Source: Haloarcula taiwanensis (GTDB lineage Archaea; Halobacteriota; Halobacteria; Halobacteriales; Haloarculaceae). Taken from it: a stretch of 64,000 bases of DNA. The notes under the pieces are model-generated. The model saw only the letters and a program-made list of their open reading frames with translations. It was not told where the DNA came from and ran no database searches. The stretch's first letter is position 1; every line of letters starts with the position of its first letter. Of the stretch, positions 50,800-58,598 are shown one piece after another. The translations under genes were made by a program, and so were the position numbers. The stretch lies in the NCBI GenBank assembly GCA_002844335.1, contig CP019154.1:2108001-2172000 (forward strand), in the 5' to 3' direction.

Positions 50800-51170
50800 T
50801 CATACCCTTGGCAACAACATATCTATTGCTGACCCCCGAAGACGATAGTAGCCATTGAAAATCAATACACACCTGATCGCCCGACGGCAGTGCGATCAGT
50901 GTGTAAATCGTTTCAATTGTTACTATAGCGGCCCCACGAGACTCTTCCAAGCCTTGGAACGTCGCTAGTGGTCATAGAGAGACAAACCACATGGCGCCTG
51001 TCACTGACAACTGCACAAGACAACCTGTCCTCTTGTGGGGGAGACAATTACGACAAAATGCTGCTAACCATCGCCAGCGGTCGTAACCAAATCGTATCAC
51101 TATGCCATTTTAACGGTATTCGATAAATAGGGCAGAACTATGAATCAATTAAAAAGTGTTGGACAGAATA
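50800..51170. other. Non-coding stretch between the two island genes
   Basis: These 371 bases hold no credible gene. They contain the palindrome at 50845-50926, a small palindrome TCCAAGCCTTGGA (50947-50959) and AT-rich ends. The GC-richer middle (about 50870-51090) differs from the flanking island genes. This suggests the remnant of an inserted element. Confidence 0.5.
50845..50926. repeat. Long imperfect palindrome, candidate MITE or IS end
   Basis: The left arm (50845-50880) and right arm (50892-50926) pair at 28 of 36 positions with one bulged base around an 11-base loop. The ends read ATAGTA...TACTAT and the inner part is CTGATCGC...GCGATCAG. The right arm resembles sequences that I recall as repeated in haloarchaeal genomes next to insertion elements. 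It may be a MITE or the foldback end of an IS200/IS605-like or PATE element. Confidence 0.5.
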
Positions 51171-52106
51171 TCAGGATTTGTAACCTAGTGCCTCGAGACG
51201 GTTGTCAACAGTCTCCTTATCTGGTCTGTTAAATGCAGTAGGTGGTTCGCTAACCACTTCACGCCGGGTTTCTGAATCCTGCTCAACCTCAAACCAAGGA
51301 ACAAAGCGCAACTCACGGGTGTACAAGTTATGCGGGTGAGCGTACTGGCGGTGTGTTAACGGGAATACCCGCTCTCCGAGCATTTCGCCGTGATCTGATG
51401 TTATAACGGACTTGCCGTCGAGTTCATTAACTAATGTTTCAGCATGTTCTAAAGCAATGTCAACCGATTCTTGATAGGCTTGACGAAGTTCTTCCCGTGT
51501 AACCTGCCCTTCTATTGTCGACTTCCATATATTTTGCCCACTGGAGTTCCCTGTCTTTGAGGTGTTCAGCTCCTCATTTCGCTCTCTGAGTTTCTTAGCA
51601 GTCTTTCCAAGATGAGGTGCATGAGGCGACATGATATGAATAATTAAACGCTTATCCGGATACTTTTCATGAGCATCGAGTGCCATTTGTATTGTTTTTT
51701 CAGGTTCAGATGGGTTGTGTGTTATGTCGATAGCGTGGAATGTATTATCAGGCAGTTTTGGGGTGTGCGGATTTCCCGTCACATAAACGGTATCATAGAG
51801 AGACTTTCCAGCGAAATTATTCCGCATAAACTCCCAGCTGTGGGCTCCCTTAGACAGGACTGGACGCAGCGAACCCCGAAGGGTATTTTGTTCTAAAAAG
51901 TGATCATATCGGCACGCGTCAAGAATAACCAAATTATCCCAGTCTTGGGACATTATATCAATGCCGTCTCCGTGCCTCCTCTCAAATATTTCATTATTTA
52001 TGGGGAACACTACCCTCGAAGTTATACGCCCAAGTTCCCGTCTGAGAAGCGTGGGATTACTAAAGACCCGCTGTAAATTGGTAAGGTTGTACCTTTCTGG
52101 AAACAT
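51171..52106 (-). CDS. Sulfatase-fold protein in the island
   Basis: This 311-residue member of the alkaline phosphatase superfamily has WDNLVILDACRYDHFLEQNT (first metal site, with the Asp-Ala-Cys-Arg-Tyr-Asp pattern common in haloarchaeal glycosylation clusters), the IIHIMSPHAPHLG segment, and the second metal site VITSDHGEMLGER followed by RQYAHPHN. It is shorter than classic sulfatases and likely transfers or removes sulfate or phosphate groups on surface glycans. The ATG at 52106 is chosen because the TATA box at 52127-52135 would be 25 bases upstream. A GTG at 52127 lies inside that box. Confidence 0.8.
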   Translation of the reverse strand: MFPERYNLTNLQRVFSNPTLLRRELGRITSRVVFPINNEIFERRHGDGIDIMSQDWDNLVILDACRYDHFLEQNTLRGSLRPVLSKGAHSWEFMRNNFAGKSLYDTVYVTGNPHTPKLPDNTFHAIDITHNPSEPEKTIQMALDAHEKYPDKRLIIHIMSPHAPHLGKTAKKLRERNEELNTSKTGNSSGQNIWKSTIEGQVTREELRQAYQESVDIALEHAETLVNELDGKSVITSDHGEMLGERVFPLTHRQYAHPHNLYTRELRFVPWFEVEQDSETRREVVSEPPTAFNRPDKETVDNRLEALGYKS

Positions 52107-52126
52107 ATACGATTTTCGGGAACCCA

Positions 52127-52135
52127 CGTATAAAG
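52127..52135 (-). promoter_or_regulatory. TATA box of the island sulfatase-fold gene
   Basis: CTTTATACG on the minus strand is centred about 25 bases before the ATG at 52106. It overlaps the GTG at 52127, which argues against that codon as the start. Confidence 0.55.
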
Positions 52136-52518
52136 TAGTGTGTTCTCAGGTTATAGAGGTGGGCAACGGGTTGTATAGCCGTGTTTATTACAACTAAACG
52201 ACAATAGGGGGCATAATAGTCAGAGGTACTGCCCGGCTGACCTCATCCTTACTGGCCGACAGACGACCAAGAATGGATATCCAATCAGTTCGGTCAATAA
52301 TCAAGAGTATTCGGGCAGGCGTCACATCCGCCGTTGGTTGTTGTACCGAGTGCTGTACCTCAGTGCCCGAAATCAGCGCGCCAGCGGAGTCATTCCGCGA
52401 CGGTCTTCTGGAATACGGGACGGACTGAAACCGCCACGGCGGTCCTATCGCTATAGAAACACAGGAGAGTGCTGTGACAAGCATCAGGATGGGCATAACG
52501 GCGATCGAGAGGCTGATG
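52136..52518. other. Gap between island gene and CARF promoter
   Basis: This stretch of nearly 400 bases returns toward the normal base composition from about 52240 onward. A minus-strand frame (52194-52547) begins with a hydrophobic segment faintly like an archaeal pilin N-terminus, but it contains the promoter of the CARF gene on the other strand and ends in unrelated sequence. I see no convincing gene. It could be decayed DNA brought in with the island. Confidence 0.4.
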
Positions 52519-52527
52519 TTTTTATAA
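52519..52527 (+). promoter_or_regulatory. TATA box of the CARF-HTH regulator gene
   Basis: TTTTTATAA is centred 27 bases before the ATG at 52550, the leaderless arrangement. It is repeated at identical spacing before the truncated copy at 49719. Confidence 0.65.
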
Positions 52528-52548
52528 ATTCCCGCCCACTGTCCCACA

Positions 52549-52592
52549 TATGCAGACCCACATCGTCCCGGTCGGGTTCGACTACGACCGGC
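52549..52592 (+). repeat. Right copy of 44-bp direct repeat
   Basis: These bases are identical to 49718-49761. They form the right boundary of the island and are the functional 5' end of the regulator gene. Confidence 0.95.
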
Positions 52593-53467
52593 TCATCGCG
52601 CCGCTGGTGCGCGAGCAACTCGACGTTGACCGCGTCATCCTGCTCGAGGGGGCGGTCGGCAGCGAGGCCAACGTCGAGTACTCGCGCAACCTCGCCGAGA
52701 AGCTCGAAAAGGACTACCAGAACCTGCTCGGGGCCGAAACAGAGCGGTTCGTCGTCGCCGACGTGTACGATTACGACGAGGCCTTCGAGCAGGCCTTCGA
52801 GCTCATCAACGCGGAACTCGACGCGGGAAGCGAGGTGTGGGTCAACGTCTCTGCGATGCCCCGGACTGTCTCCTTTGCCTTTGCGACCGCGGCCCACTCG
52901 ATCATGGTCGAGCGCGAGGGCGACCGGGATCGCATCCACACCTACTACACGGTTCCCGAGAAGTATCTGGAGACGGAACTCGCCGAGGAACTGCGCAAGC
53001 AGATCGATATGCTGGAAGACATGCGCACGGGCGAGGATGTCGACGAACGCGTCGATGACCGACTCGAAACCGCACGGGATCTGCTGGCGGAGTTCGACGA
53101 ACGCGGGACGACCATCGGCGCGAAAGAGATCGACGGGTCCCACATCGTCGAACTGCCGGTCGCGTCCTTCTCGAACGTCAAGCCCTTCGAGGAGGTCATT
53201 CTGTTTACCCTCGGCGAACACGGCGAGTTCGAATCCGTCTCCGAACTGGCCCAACAGCTGGCCCGGGACATGGGCGAGGAGTACACCGACTCCTTCCGAT
53301 CGAAGGTCATCTACAACGTTGACCGGCTCGGCCCCGGCGGGAAGGGGTATATCGAGCAGGAAGAGCACGGAAAGTCCTACCGGACGACACTCTCGCGTAT
53401 CGGACAGCTCTGGGTCCGTGCTCACTCTGCCGAGGACCGCGAACATCGCGAGCCCGACCTGCCGTGA
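52550..53467 (+). CDS. CARF-HTH regulator, HFX_2341 family
   Basis: The 305-residue protein has an N-terminal Rossmann-like CARF domain (about 1-150; HIVPVGFDYDRLIAPLVREQ at the start, VWVNVSAMPRTVSFAFATAA in the ligand-loop region). A linker follows, then a C-terminal winged helix (about 190-290; VILFTLGEHGEFESVSELAQ with the wing around LGPGGKGYIEQEEHGKSY). It resembles the HFX_2341 (DUF6293) transcriptional regulators of haloarchaea. CARF domains bind cyclic oligonucleotides in CRISPR systems, yet no cas genes or arrays are in the window. The 5' end is duplicated at the left edge of the island. Confidence 0.85.
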   Translation: MQTHIVPVGFDYDRLIAPLVREQLDVDRVILLEGAVGSEANVEYSRNLAEKLEKDYQNLLGAETERFVVADVYDYDEAFEQAFELINAELDAGSEVWVNVSAMPRTVSFAFATAAHSIMVEREGDRDRIHTYYTVPEKYLETELAEELRKQIDMLEDMRTGEDVDERVDDRLETARDLLAEFDERGTTIGAKEIDGSHIVELPVASFSNVKPFEEVILFTLGEHGEFESVSELAQQLARDMGEEYTDSFRSKVIYNVDRLGPGGKGYIEQEEHGKSYRTTLSRIGQLWVRAHSAEDREHREPDLP

Positions 53468-53547
53468 GCCGGTCGCTGGTGTGAGCCCGCCGGGGCGCCA
53501 GTGAAAACCGAAGTCATTAATCCTGCCGTTGGTCGAGTATTGTACAG

Positions 53548-53646
53548 ATGGTGCGTCGACTCTCCCGAACGCTGGTTCTCGCGCCCGTCGGTGTAGGGGC
53601 CCCCACGCCCCACACCACCTCCCCAAATCGACGCACGCACCGCTGA
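53548..53646 (+). other. Short leader ORF and hairpin upstream of valS
   Basis: A 32-codon ORF (MVRRLSRTLVLAPVGVGAPT at the start) stands alone in the 230-base valS leader, 30 bases after a TATA-like CATTAATCC (53514-53522). It uses all four valine codons once each (GTG, GTT, GTC, GTA). Two of them (53587-53595) fall just before and inside the left arm of a hairpin, GGTGTAGGGG (53590-53599) with CCCCACACC (53608-53616). This layout recalls attenuators, but none is established in haloarchaea. Confidence 0.35.
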
Positions 53647-53697
53647 TAACCACGCCGCAGTCAGATGCGACCCGGGTGTTACACCCACAGTTTGAAT

Positions 53698-56370
53698 ATG
53701 AGTGATACACAGGACCCACCGCAGGACGAATCGAGCGCAGACAAACCAGAAAACGCCCTTGAGGGGGAGTACGACCCTCGCGAGGTAGAGCCGGAGTGGC
53801 AAGACCAGTGGGTCGCGGACAAGACCTACGCCTACGACGGGGACGCCGACACCCGTTTCACTATCGACACGCCGCCGCCGACGGTGTCGGGGAACCTCCA
53901 TATGGGGCACCTCTATCAGTTCACCCTGCAGGACTTCGTCGCCCGCTTCCACCGGATGCGCGACGACACCGTCTATTTCCCCTTCGGTTACGACGACAAC
54001 GGCATCGCCTCGGAACGGCTCACCGAGCGCGAACTCGGCATCCGACACCAGGATTACCCGCGCCGAGAGTTCCAGGAGAAGTGTCGCGACGTGTGTACAC
54101 AGTTCGAGGACGAGTTCACCGAGGACGTGCAGTCGCTTGCCATCTCGGTCGACTGGGACAACACCTACAAGACCATCGCGCCGGACGTCCAGCGGGTCTC
54201 CCAGCTATCCTTCCTCGACCTCTACGAGCAGGGCCGGGAGTACCGCCAGCGCGCACCGACCATCTGGTGTCCGGACTGTGAGACGGCCATCTCACAGGTC
54301 GAACAGGAGGACAAGGACAAGCACACGAAGTTCAACGATATCGCCTTCGACCTCGTGGAGACGGGCGAGGGGCCTGCCGACGAGGACGCGACGTTCACCA
54401 TCTCGACGACGCGGCCCGAGCTACTTCCGGCCTGTGTCGCCGTCTTCGTCCACCCCGAGGACGACGACAATCAGCACCTCGTCGGCGGGACGGCCCGGGT
54501 CCCCATCTTCGAGCAAGAGGTTCCCATCATCGCCGACGAGCGCGTCGACATGGAGACCGGCAGCGGCATCGTGATGTGCTGTACCTTCGGCGACCAGAAC
54601 GACATCGAGTGGTACCAGGCCCACGACCTGCCGCTGCGGCTCGCCATCGACGAGTCCGCGACGATGACCGACCTCGCCGGCGACTACGAGGGGATGCACA
54701 CCACCGAGGCCCGCGAGGCCATCATCGAGGACCTGCGCGAGGAGGGGTCGCTGCTGGAGAGCCGCGACCACGACCACACCGTCCAGGTCCACGAACGCTG
54801 TGAAGAGGAAGTCGAGTACCTCGTCACCGAGCAGTGGTACATCGAACTGCTCGACAAGAAAGAGGAGTACATCGAGGCGGGCCGCCAGATGGAGTGGTTC
54901 CCCGAGAAGATGGCCACCCGCTACGAGCACTGGATAGAGGGACTTGAGTGGGACTGGTGTATCTCCCGCCAGCGCGACTCGGGCATCCCGATTCCGGTGT
55001 GGTACTGCGACGACTGCGGCGAGCCCGTGATGGCCGAGCGCGAGCAGCTCCCGGTCGACCCGCTGTCAGACGACCCGCCGGTCGATAGCTGTCCTGAGTG
55101 CGGCCACGACTCGCTGACGCCCGAGGAGGACGTGTTCGACACCTGGGCGACCTCGTCGCTGACGCCGCTCGTGAATGCCGGCTGGGACTGGGACGCCGAC
55201 AGCGAGTCGTTCACCATGGAACTGCCGGAGCTGTACCCCTTCGACCTGCGCCCGCAGGGCCACGACATCATCTCGTTCTGGCTGTTCCACACCGTCGTCA
55301 AGTGCTACGAACACACCGGCGAGGTGCCCTTCGAGAACGTGATGATAAACGGGATGGTCTTAGACGAGAACCGCGAGGCGATGTCCAAGTCCAAGGGCAA
55401 CGTCATCCCGCCAAGCGAGGTCTTAGAGAAGTTCCCGGTCGACGCCACCCGGTACTGGGCCGCCGGCACCTCCATCGGCGACGACTTCCCATACAAGGAG
55501 GGGGACCTCGAAGCTGGTGAGCGACTCCTCCAGAAACTCTGGAACGCCTCCCGGCTGGTCGACCAGCTGACCCCCGCCGAGCGCCCGGCCGAACCGGACG
55601 ACCTCGCCTCGGTCGACGAGTGGCTGCTGGCCGAACTGGACGCGACCATCGAGTCGGTCACGGCGAAGTTCGAGGCCTACGAGTTCTCGAAGGCCCGCAA
55701 CGAACTCCGGTCGTTCTTCTGGAACACGTTCTGTGACGACTACCTCGAAATCGCCAAGCAGCGGCTTTCGGACGGGACCGCGGCCTCGACCGAGTTCACG
55801 CTGCTGCAGGCCCACCGGACCTTCCTGCAGCTGTTCGCGCCGTTCCTCCCCCACATCACGGAGGAACTGTGGGACCGCGTCTACGACGAGGACGGCTCGA
55901 TTCACACGACGGACTGGCCGACTTCGGGCGGCTACGACGCCGACCTCGAAGCGGGCGAGACGGCGATGGAGGTCGTTTCCGCGCTCCGGCGGTACAAGAC
56001 CGAGAACGGTCTGCCGCTGAACGCCGACCTCGACCACGTTGAGGTGTTCGGCCACGTCGCCGGCTTCGAGGACGCCGTCGCCGAGGCGATGCACGTCGCG
56101 CAACTAGACACCTACGACGAGGCCCCGGACATCACGACCGAGGTCAGCGGCATTGACCTCGATTACTCGCTGGTCGGCCCCGAGTTCGGCAGCGAAGTCG
56201 GCGCTATCGACGCTGCTATCGAAGATGGCGACTACGATATCGACGACGACGAACTGCACGTTGCCGGTGTCACGCTCACCGACGAGATGTTCACCGTCGA
56301 AGAGTCCCGGACCTACTCCGGCGAGGGCGAAATGACCGAAACCGAGAGCGCCGTCGTCGTCGTTCGGTAG
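53698..56370 (+). CDS. valS: Valine--tRNA ligase
   Basis: The 890-residue class I synthetase has the HIGH-type motif in VSGNLHMGHLYQFTLQDFVA, an editing domain with ISTTRPELLPACVAVFVHPE, the KMSKS motif in ENREAMSKSKGNVIPP, and a C-terminal anticodon-binding domain. The length is normal. The ATG at 53698 gives MSDTQDPPQDE, an acidic halophilic extension. It is preceded by the short leader ORF. Confidence 0.97.
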   Translation: MSDTQDPPQDESSADKPENALEGEYDPREVEPEWQDQWVADKTYAYDGDADTRFTIDTPPPTVSGNLHMGHLYQFTLQDFVARFHRMRDDTVYFPFGYDDNGIASERLTERELGIRHQDYPRREFQEKCRDVCTQFEDEFTEDVQSLAISVDWDNTYKTIAPDVQRVSQLSFLDLYEQGREYRQRAPTIWCPDCETAISQVEQEDKDKHTKFNDIAFDLVETGEGPADEDATFTISTTRPELLPACVAVFVHPEDDDNQHLVGGTARVPIFEQEVPIIADERVDMETGSGIVMCCTFGDQNDIEWYQAHDLPLRLAIDESATMTDLAGDYEGMHTTEAREAIIEDLREEGSLLESRDHDHTVQVHERCEEEVEYLVTEQWYIELLDKKEEYIEAGRQMEWFPEKMATRYEHWIEGLEWDWCISRQRDSGIPIPVWYCDDCGEPVMAEREQLPVDPLSDDPPVDSCPECGHDSLTPEEDVFDTWATSSLTPLVNAGWDWDADSESFTMELPELYPFDLRPQGHDIISFWLFHTVVKCYEHTGEVPFENVMINGMVLDENREAMSKSKGNVIPPSEVLEKFPVDATRYWAAGTSIGDDFPYKEGDLEAGERLLQKLWNASRLVDQLTPAERPAEPDDLASVDEWLLAELDATIESVTAKFEAYEFSKARNELRSFFWNTFCDDYLEIAKQRLSDGTAASTEFTLLQAHRTFLQLFAPFLPHITEELWDRVYDEDGSIHTTDWPTSGGYDADLEAGETAMEVVSALRRYKTENGLPLNADLDHVEVFGHVAGFEDAVAEAMHVAQLDTYDEAPDITTEVSGIDLDYSLVGPEFGSEVGAIDAAIEDGDYDIDDDELHVAGVTLTDEMFTVEESRTYSGEGEMTETESAVVVVR

Positions 56371-56463
56371 ACTCGGCTCGTTTTGCAGGTGTTCCCGGCG
56401 GTCACTGACCGCACATCGCCGGGACCAGTAGCATCAAGACCTGCGGGTCCGGTCATTTGAACC

Positions 56464-56640
56464 ATGCGAACAGAGGAAACGATTCGGGACCGCATCGAGG
56501 CGCTGCAGGACGAGTACGACAAGCACGACCCGCCGTCGACCGAACTGGAAGACGAGGCGGAGGTCGCCATCCTGCGCGCTATCGAGGAACTGGAGTGGGT
56601 GCTCGACGAGCGCGAGGCAGAGGACGGATTCACGACCTGA
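56464..56640 (+). CDS. Small acidic helical protein
   Basis: The 58-residue ORF (MRTEETIRDRIEALQDEYDK at the start, then EVAILRAIEELEWVLDEREA) is strongly acidic and predicted as two helices or a coiled coil. The start lies 93 bases after valS on the same strand. Codon bias is typical for the genome. I do not recognise a family, but its composition speaks for a real small protein. Confidence 0.6.
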   Translation: MRTEETIRDRIEALQDEYDKHDPPSTELEDEAEVAILRAIEELEWVLDEREAEDGFTT

Positions 56641-56676
56641 GACACTACCGAAACCACTGGCGGGAGACCGAACCGT

Positions 56677-57447
56677 TCACGCCTGTCGTTTTACTTTCTC
56701 TACACGCGTCGCCAGCGCGAGAAATGTCGCCAAGAGCGTCAGTACGACCGCCCAGCCGGCCGCAAGGTCGTGGGCGAGCACCGTGTGGTCGAACCCACCG
56801 GTGGCGGCGAGAGGTTCAGCACGCAGCCAAGTGTGGTGGGGACCGTCCAGAATCGGGAGGAAGTAATCCACGATGTCGTTGAAGCCGTACCAGAACACCG
56901 CAACGGCAACCGAGATGACCGAAAAGCTCGCGTAGCGGTGGATGAGAAACGCCTCCAGCGCCATCGCCAGATGGCTCAGAATCAGGAACCAGTAGAGCCA
57001 CAGCGGAATTCCGCCGGGACCATTGAGAGCGAGCTGGACGTACGGCGTCCAGAGGCCGAGCTTGATGCAGCCGAAGAAGCCGAGCATGTGGAGCCACTCA
57101 GCGTTCCAGTCGAGCCGCCAGGCCACCAGCGAGAGCCCGATGAACATCGTCGCCACGGGTGAATCCGGAATCAGGGGGTAAGCAGCTAGCGGAGCCGCAC
57201 CGAGCTGCCCCTCTATGAGCGGCGGCGCTGTGTTCAGCGGCCGGCCGGCGTAGTACCAGAACCCGAACAGCGTCCCGACCAGATTGACGAGCGCGATTGG
57301 CCAGGCGAGTCTGAGGCCGACGTTCTCTAGCCACGCCGGCAGCGGCGCGACGTACCGCGGAAGCCCTTCGGCATCGGGGAGCCGCCGGCTGAACACCCGC
57401 GCGACAGCCGCGTCGATGCGTCCGCCGACACCCTCATCCGGAGCCAT
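56677..57447 (-). CDS. DUF1405 family membrane protein
   Basis: The 256-residue protein has about six membrane helices and the DUF1405 pattern: LVNLVGTLFGFWYYAGRPLN, the segment PDSPVATMFIGLSLVAWRLD, and WLYWFLILSHLAMALEAFLI. Its function is unknown. The N-terminal 30 residues are a charged cytoplasmic extension. It is convergent with the small acidic gene and divergent from pdxS. Confidence 0.82.
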   Translation of the reverse strand: MAPDEGVGGRIDAAVARVFSRRLPDAEGLPRYVAPLPAWLENVGLRLAWPIALVNLVGTLFGFWYYAGRPLNTAPPLIEGQLGAAPLAAYPLIPDSPVATMFIGLSLVAWRLDWNAEWLHMLGFFGCIKLGLWTPYVQLALNGPGGIPLWLYWFLILSHLAMALEAFLIHRYASFSVISVAVAVFWYGFNDIVDYFLPILDGPHHTWLRAEPLAATGGFDHTVLAHDLAAGWAVVLTLLATFLALATRVEKVKRQA

Positions 57448-57570
57448 GTCGATGGAGTGGGGAGACGCGATGAAAACGGTAGTGGTCTCAGCTTCGTCCT
57501 GTGATCGCTGGCCCGATACCGGGTCCCCGCGGGTGGGTCAAACGGCGTTCTGTCCCTCGAAAGGACACGC

Positions 57571-57598
57571 GTTAAGTAAATCCAGCACTAAGTCTGGA
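57571..57598 (+). promoter_or_regulatory. pdxS promoter with overlapping inverted repeat
   Basis: GTTAAGTAAA (57571-57580) is a TATA-like box about 26 bases before the pdxS ATG. It is followed immediately by TCCAG (57581-57585) and CTGGA (57594-57598), an inverted repeat with an eight-base spacer that sits where transcription would start. This is a good position for a repressor site. Confidence 0.45.
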
Positions 57599-57600
57599 TA

Positions 57601-58509
57601 ATGACTGAAGAGACCGACCTCGAGGACCTCCGTCGCGGGACTGACCTCGTCAAACGCGGCTTCGCGAAGATGCAGAAAGGCGGCGTCATCATGGATGTCG
57701 TCAACCGTGAGCAAGCCCGGATTGCCGAGGACGCCGGCGCGGTTGCCGTGATGCACCTAGAGTCGGTGCCGGCCGATATCCGCAAGCGAGGCGGTGTCGC
57801 CCGGATGGCTGACCCCAGTAAACTCGAAGAGATAATCGAGGAAGTGTCGATTCCGGTGATGGGCAAGGCCCGCATCGGCCACACCGCCGAGGCCCAGATT
57901 CTGGAAGCGGCTGGCGCGGACATGGTCGACGAGTCGGAAGTGCTGACCCAGGCCGACGACCGCTACCACATCGACAAGCGCGAGTTCACCGCTCCATTCG
58001 TCTGCGGGGCGCGGAACCTCGCCGAGGCGCTGCGCCGCATCGACGAGGGCGCGGCGATGATTCGCACGAAGGGCGAGGCGGGTACCGGCGATGTGAATCA
58101 GGCCGTCACGCACCAGCGTAACATCCAGCGTGCTATCGGCAAGCTCGAAGGGATGGCCTACGAAGAACGCGACGAGTGGGCCCGCGAACACGGCGCGCCC
58201 CGGCGGCTCGTCCACGAGACGGCCGACCGCGGTCGGCTTCCGGTTGTCAACTTCGCGGCCGGCGGCATCGCCACGCCCGCCGACGCCGCGCTCATGATGC
58301 AACACGGCTGTGACGGCATTTTCGTCGGCTCGGGTATCTTCGGCGCTGAGAACCCACAGGCGATGGGTGAGTCCGTCGTCGCGGCGGTCAACAACTACGA
58401 CGACCCCGAACAGCTCAAAGAGATCGCAAAGAACCCCGGCAAAGGGATGAAAGGCCAAGCGAACGCGGACCTAGACGAGGAAGAGCAGTTGCAGGGTCGC
58501 GGCGTCTAA
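57601..58509 (+). CDS. pdxS: Pyridoxal 5'-phosphate synthase subunit PdxS
   Basis: The 302-residue TIM-barrel enzyme is very strongly conserved: [55 protein letters not shown], and [20 protein letters not shown]. With the PdxT glutaminase it makes pyridoxal phosphate from ribose 5-phosphate, glyceraldehyde 3-phosphate and ammonia. pdxT is not in the window. The promoter overlaps an inverted repeat. Confidence 0.97.
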   Translation: MTEETDLEDLRRGTDLVKRGFAKMQKGGVIMDVVNREQARIAEDAGAVAVMHLESVPADIRKRGGVARMADPSKLEEIIEEVSIPVMGKARIGHTAEAQILEAAGADMVDESEVLTQADDRYHIDKREFTAPFVCGARNLAEALRRIDEGAAMIRTKGEAGTGDVNQAVTHQRNIQRAIGKLEGMAYEERDEWAREHGAPRRLVHETADRGRLPVVNFAAGGIATPADAALMMQHGCDGIFVGSGIFGAENPQAMGESVVAAVNNYDDPEQLKEIAKNPGKGMKGQANADLDEEEQLQGRGV

Positions 58510-58598
58510 CTGGAGCCACAACGAGTCGCTTTTGACCGGTTTCAGATACTTACAGACCGTCTCAAAGACGAAGACACAAGTTCCTACGGCGGCGATAC

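Larger units (their letters stand above)
49762..52548. mobile_element. AT-rich genomic island between 44-bp direct repeats
   Basis: About 2.8 kb lies between two exact copies of the regulator 5' end. Most of it (about 49990-52200) is far richer in A+T and uses different codons from the flanks (AAT, ATT, AAA, GAA abundant). It holds two envelope-type genes (FkbM methyltransferase, sulfatase-fold protein) and a long imperfect palindrome. There is no integrase or transposase, so entry by homologous or site-specific recombination, or mobilisation in trans, is inferred. The non-coding 49815-50049 has no other feature that I can see. Confidence 0.72.

Noticed and set aside
52194..52547. 117-codon minus-strand frame with a hydrophobic start resembling a pilin
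   Set aside because: The start is a GTG next to the CARF start codon and the CARF TATA box lies inside the frame. The rest shows no family likeness. It may be debris, but it is not a supported gene.
52338..53504. 388-codon plus-strand frame overlapping the CARF-HTH gene
   Set aside because: It is Ser/Arg-rich, basic and in another frame over the well-supported regulator gene; it is a GC-bias shadow.
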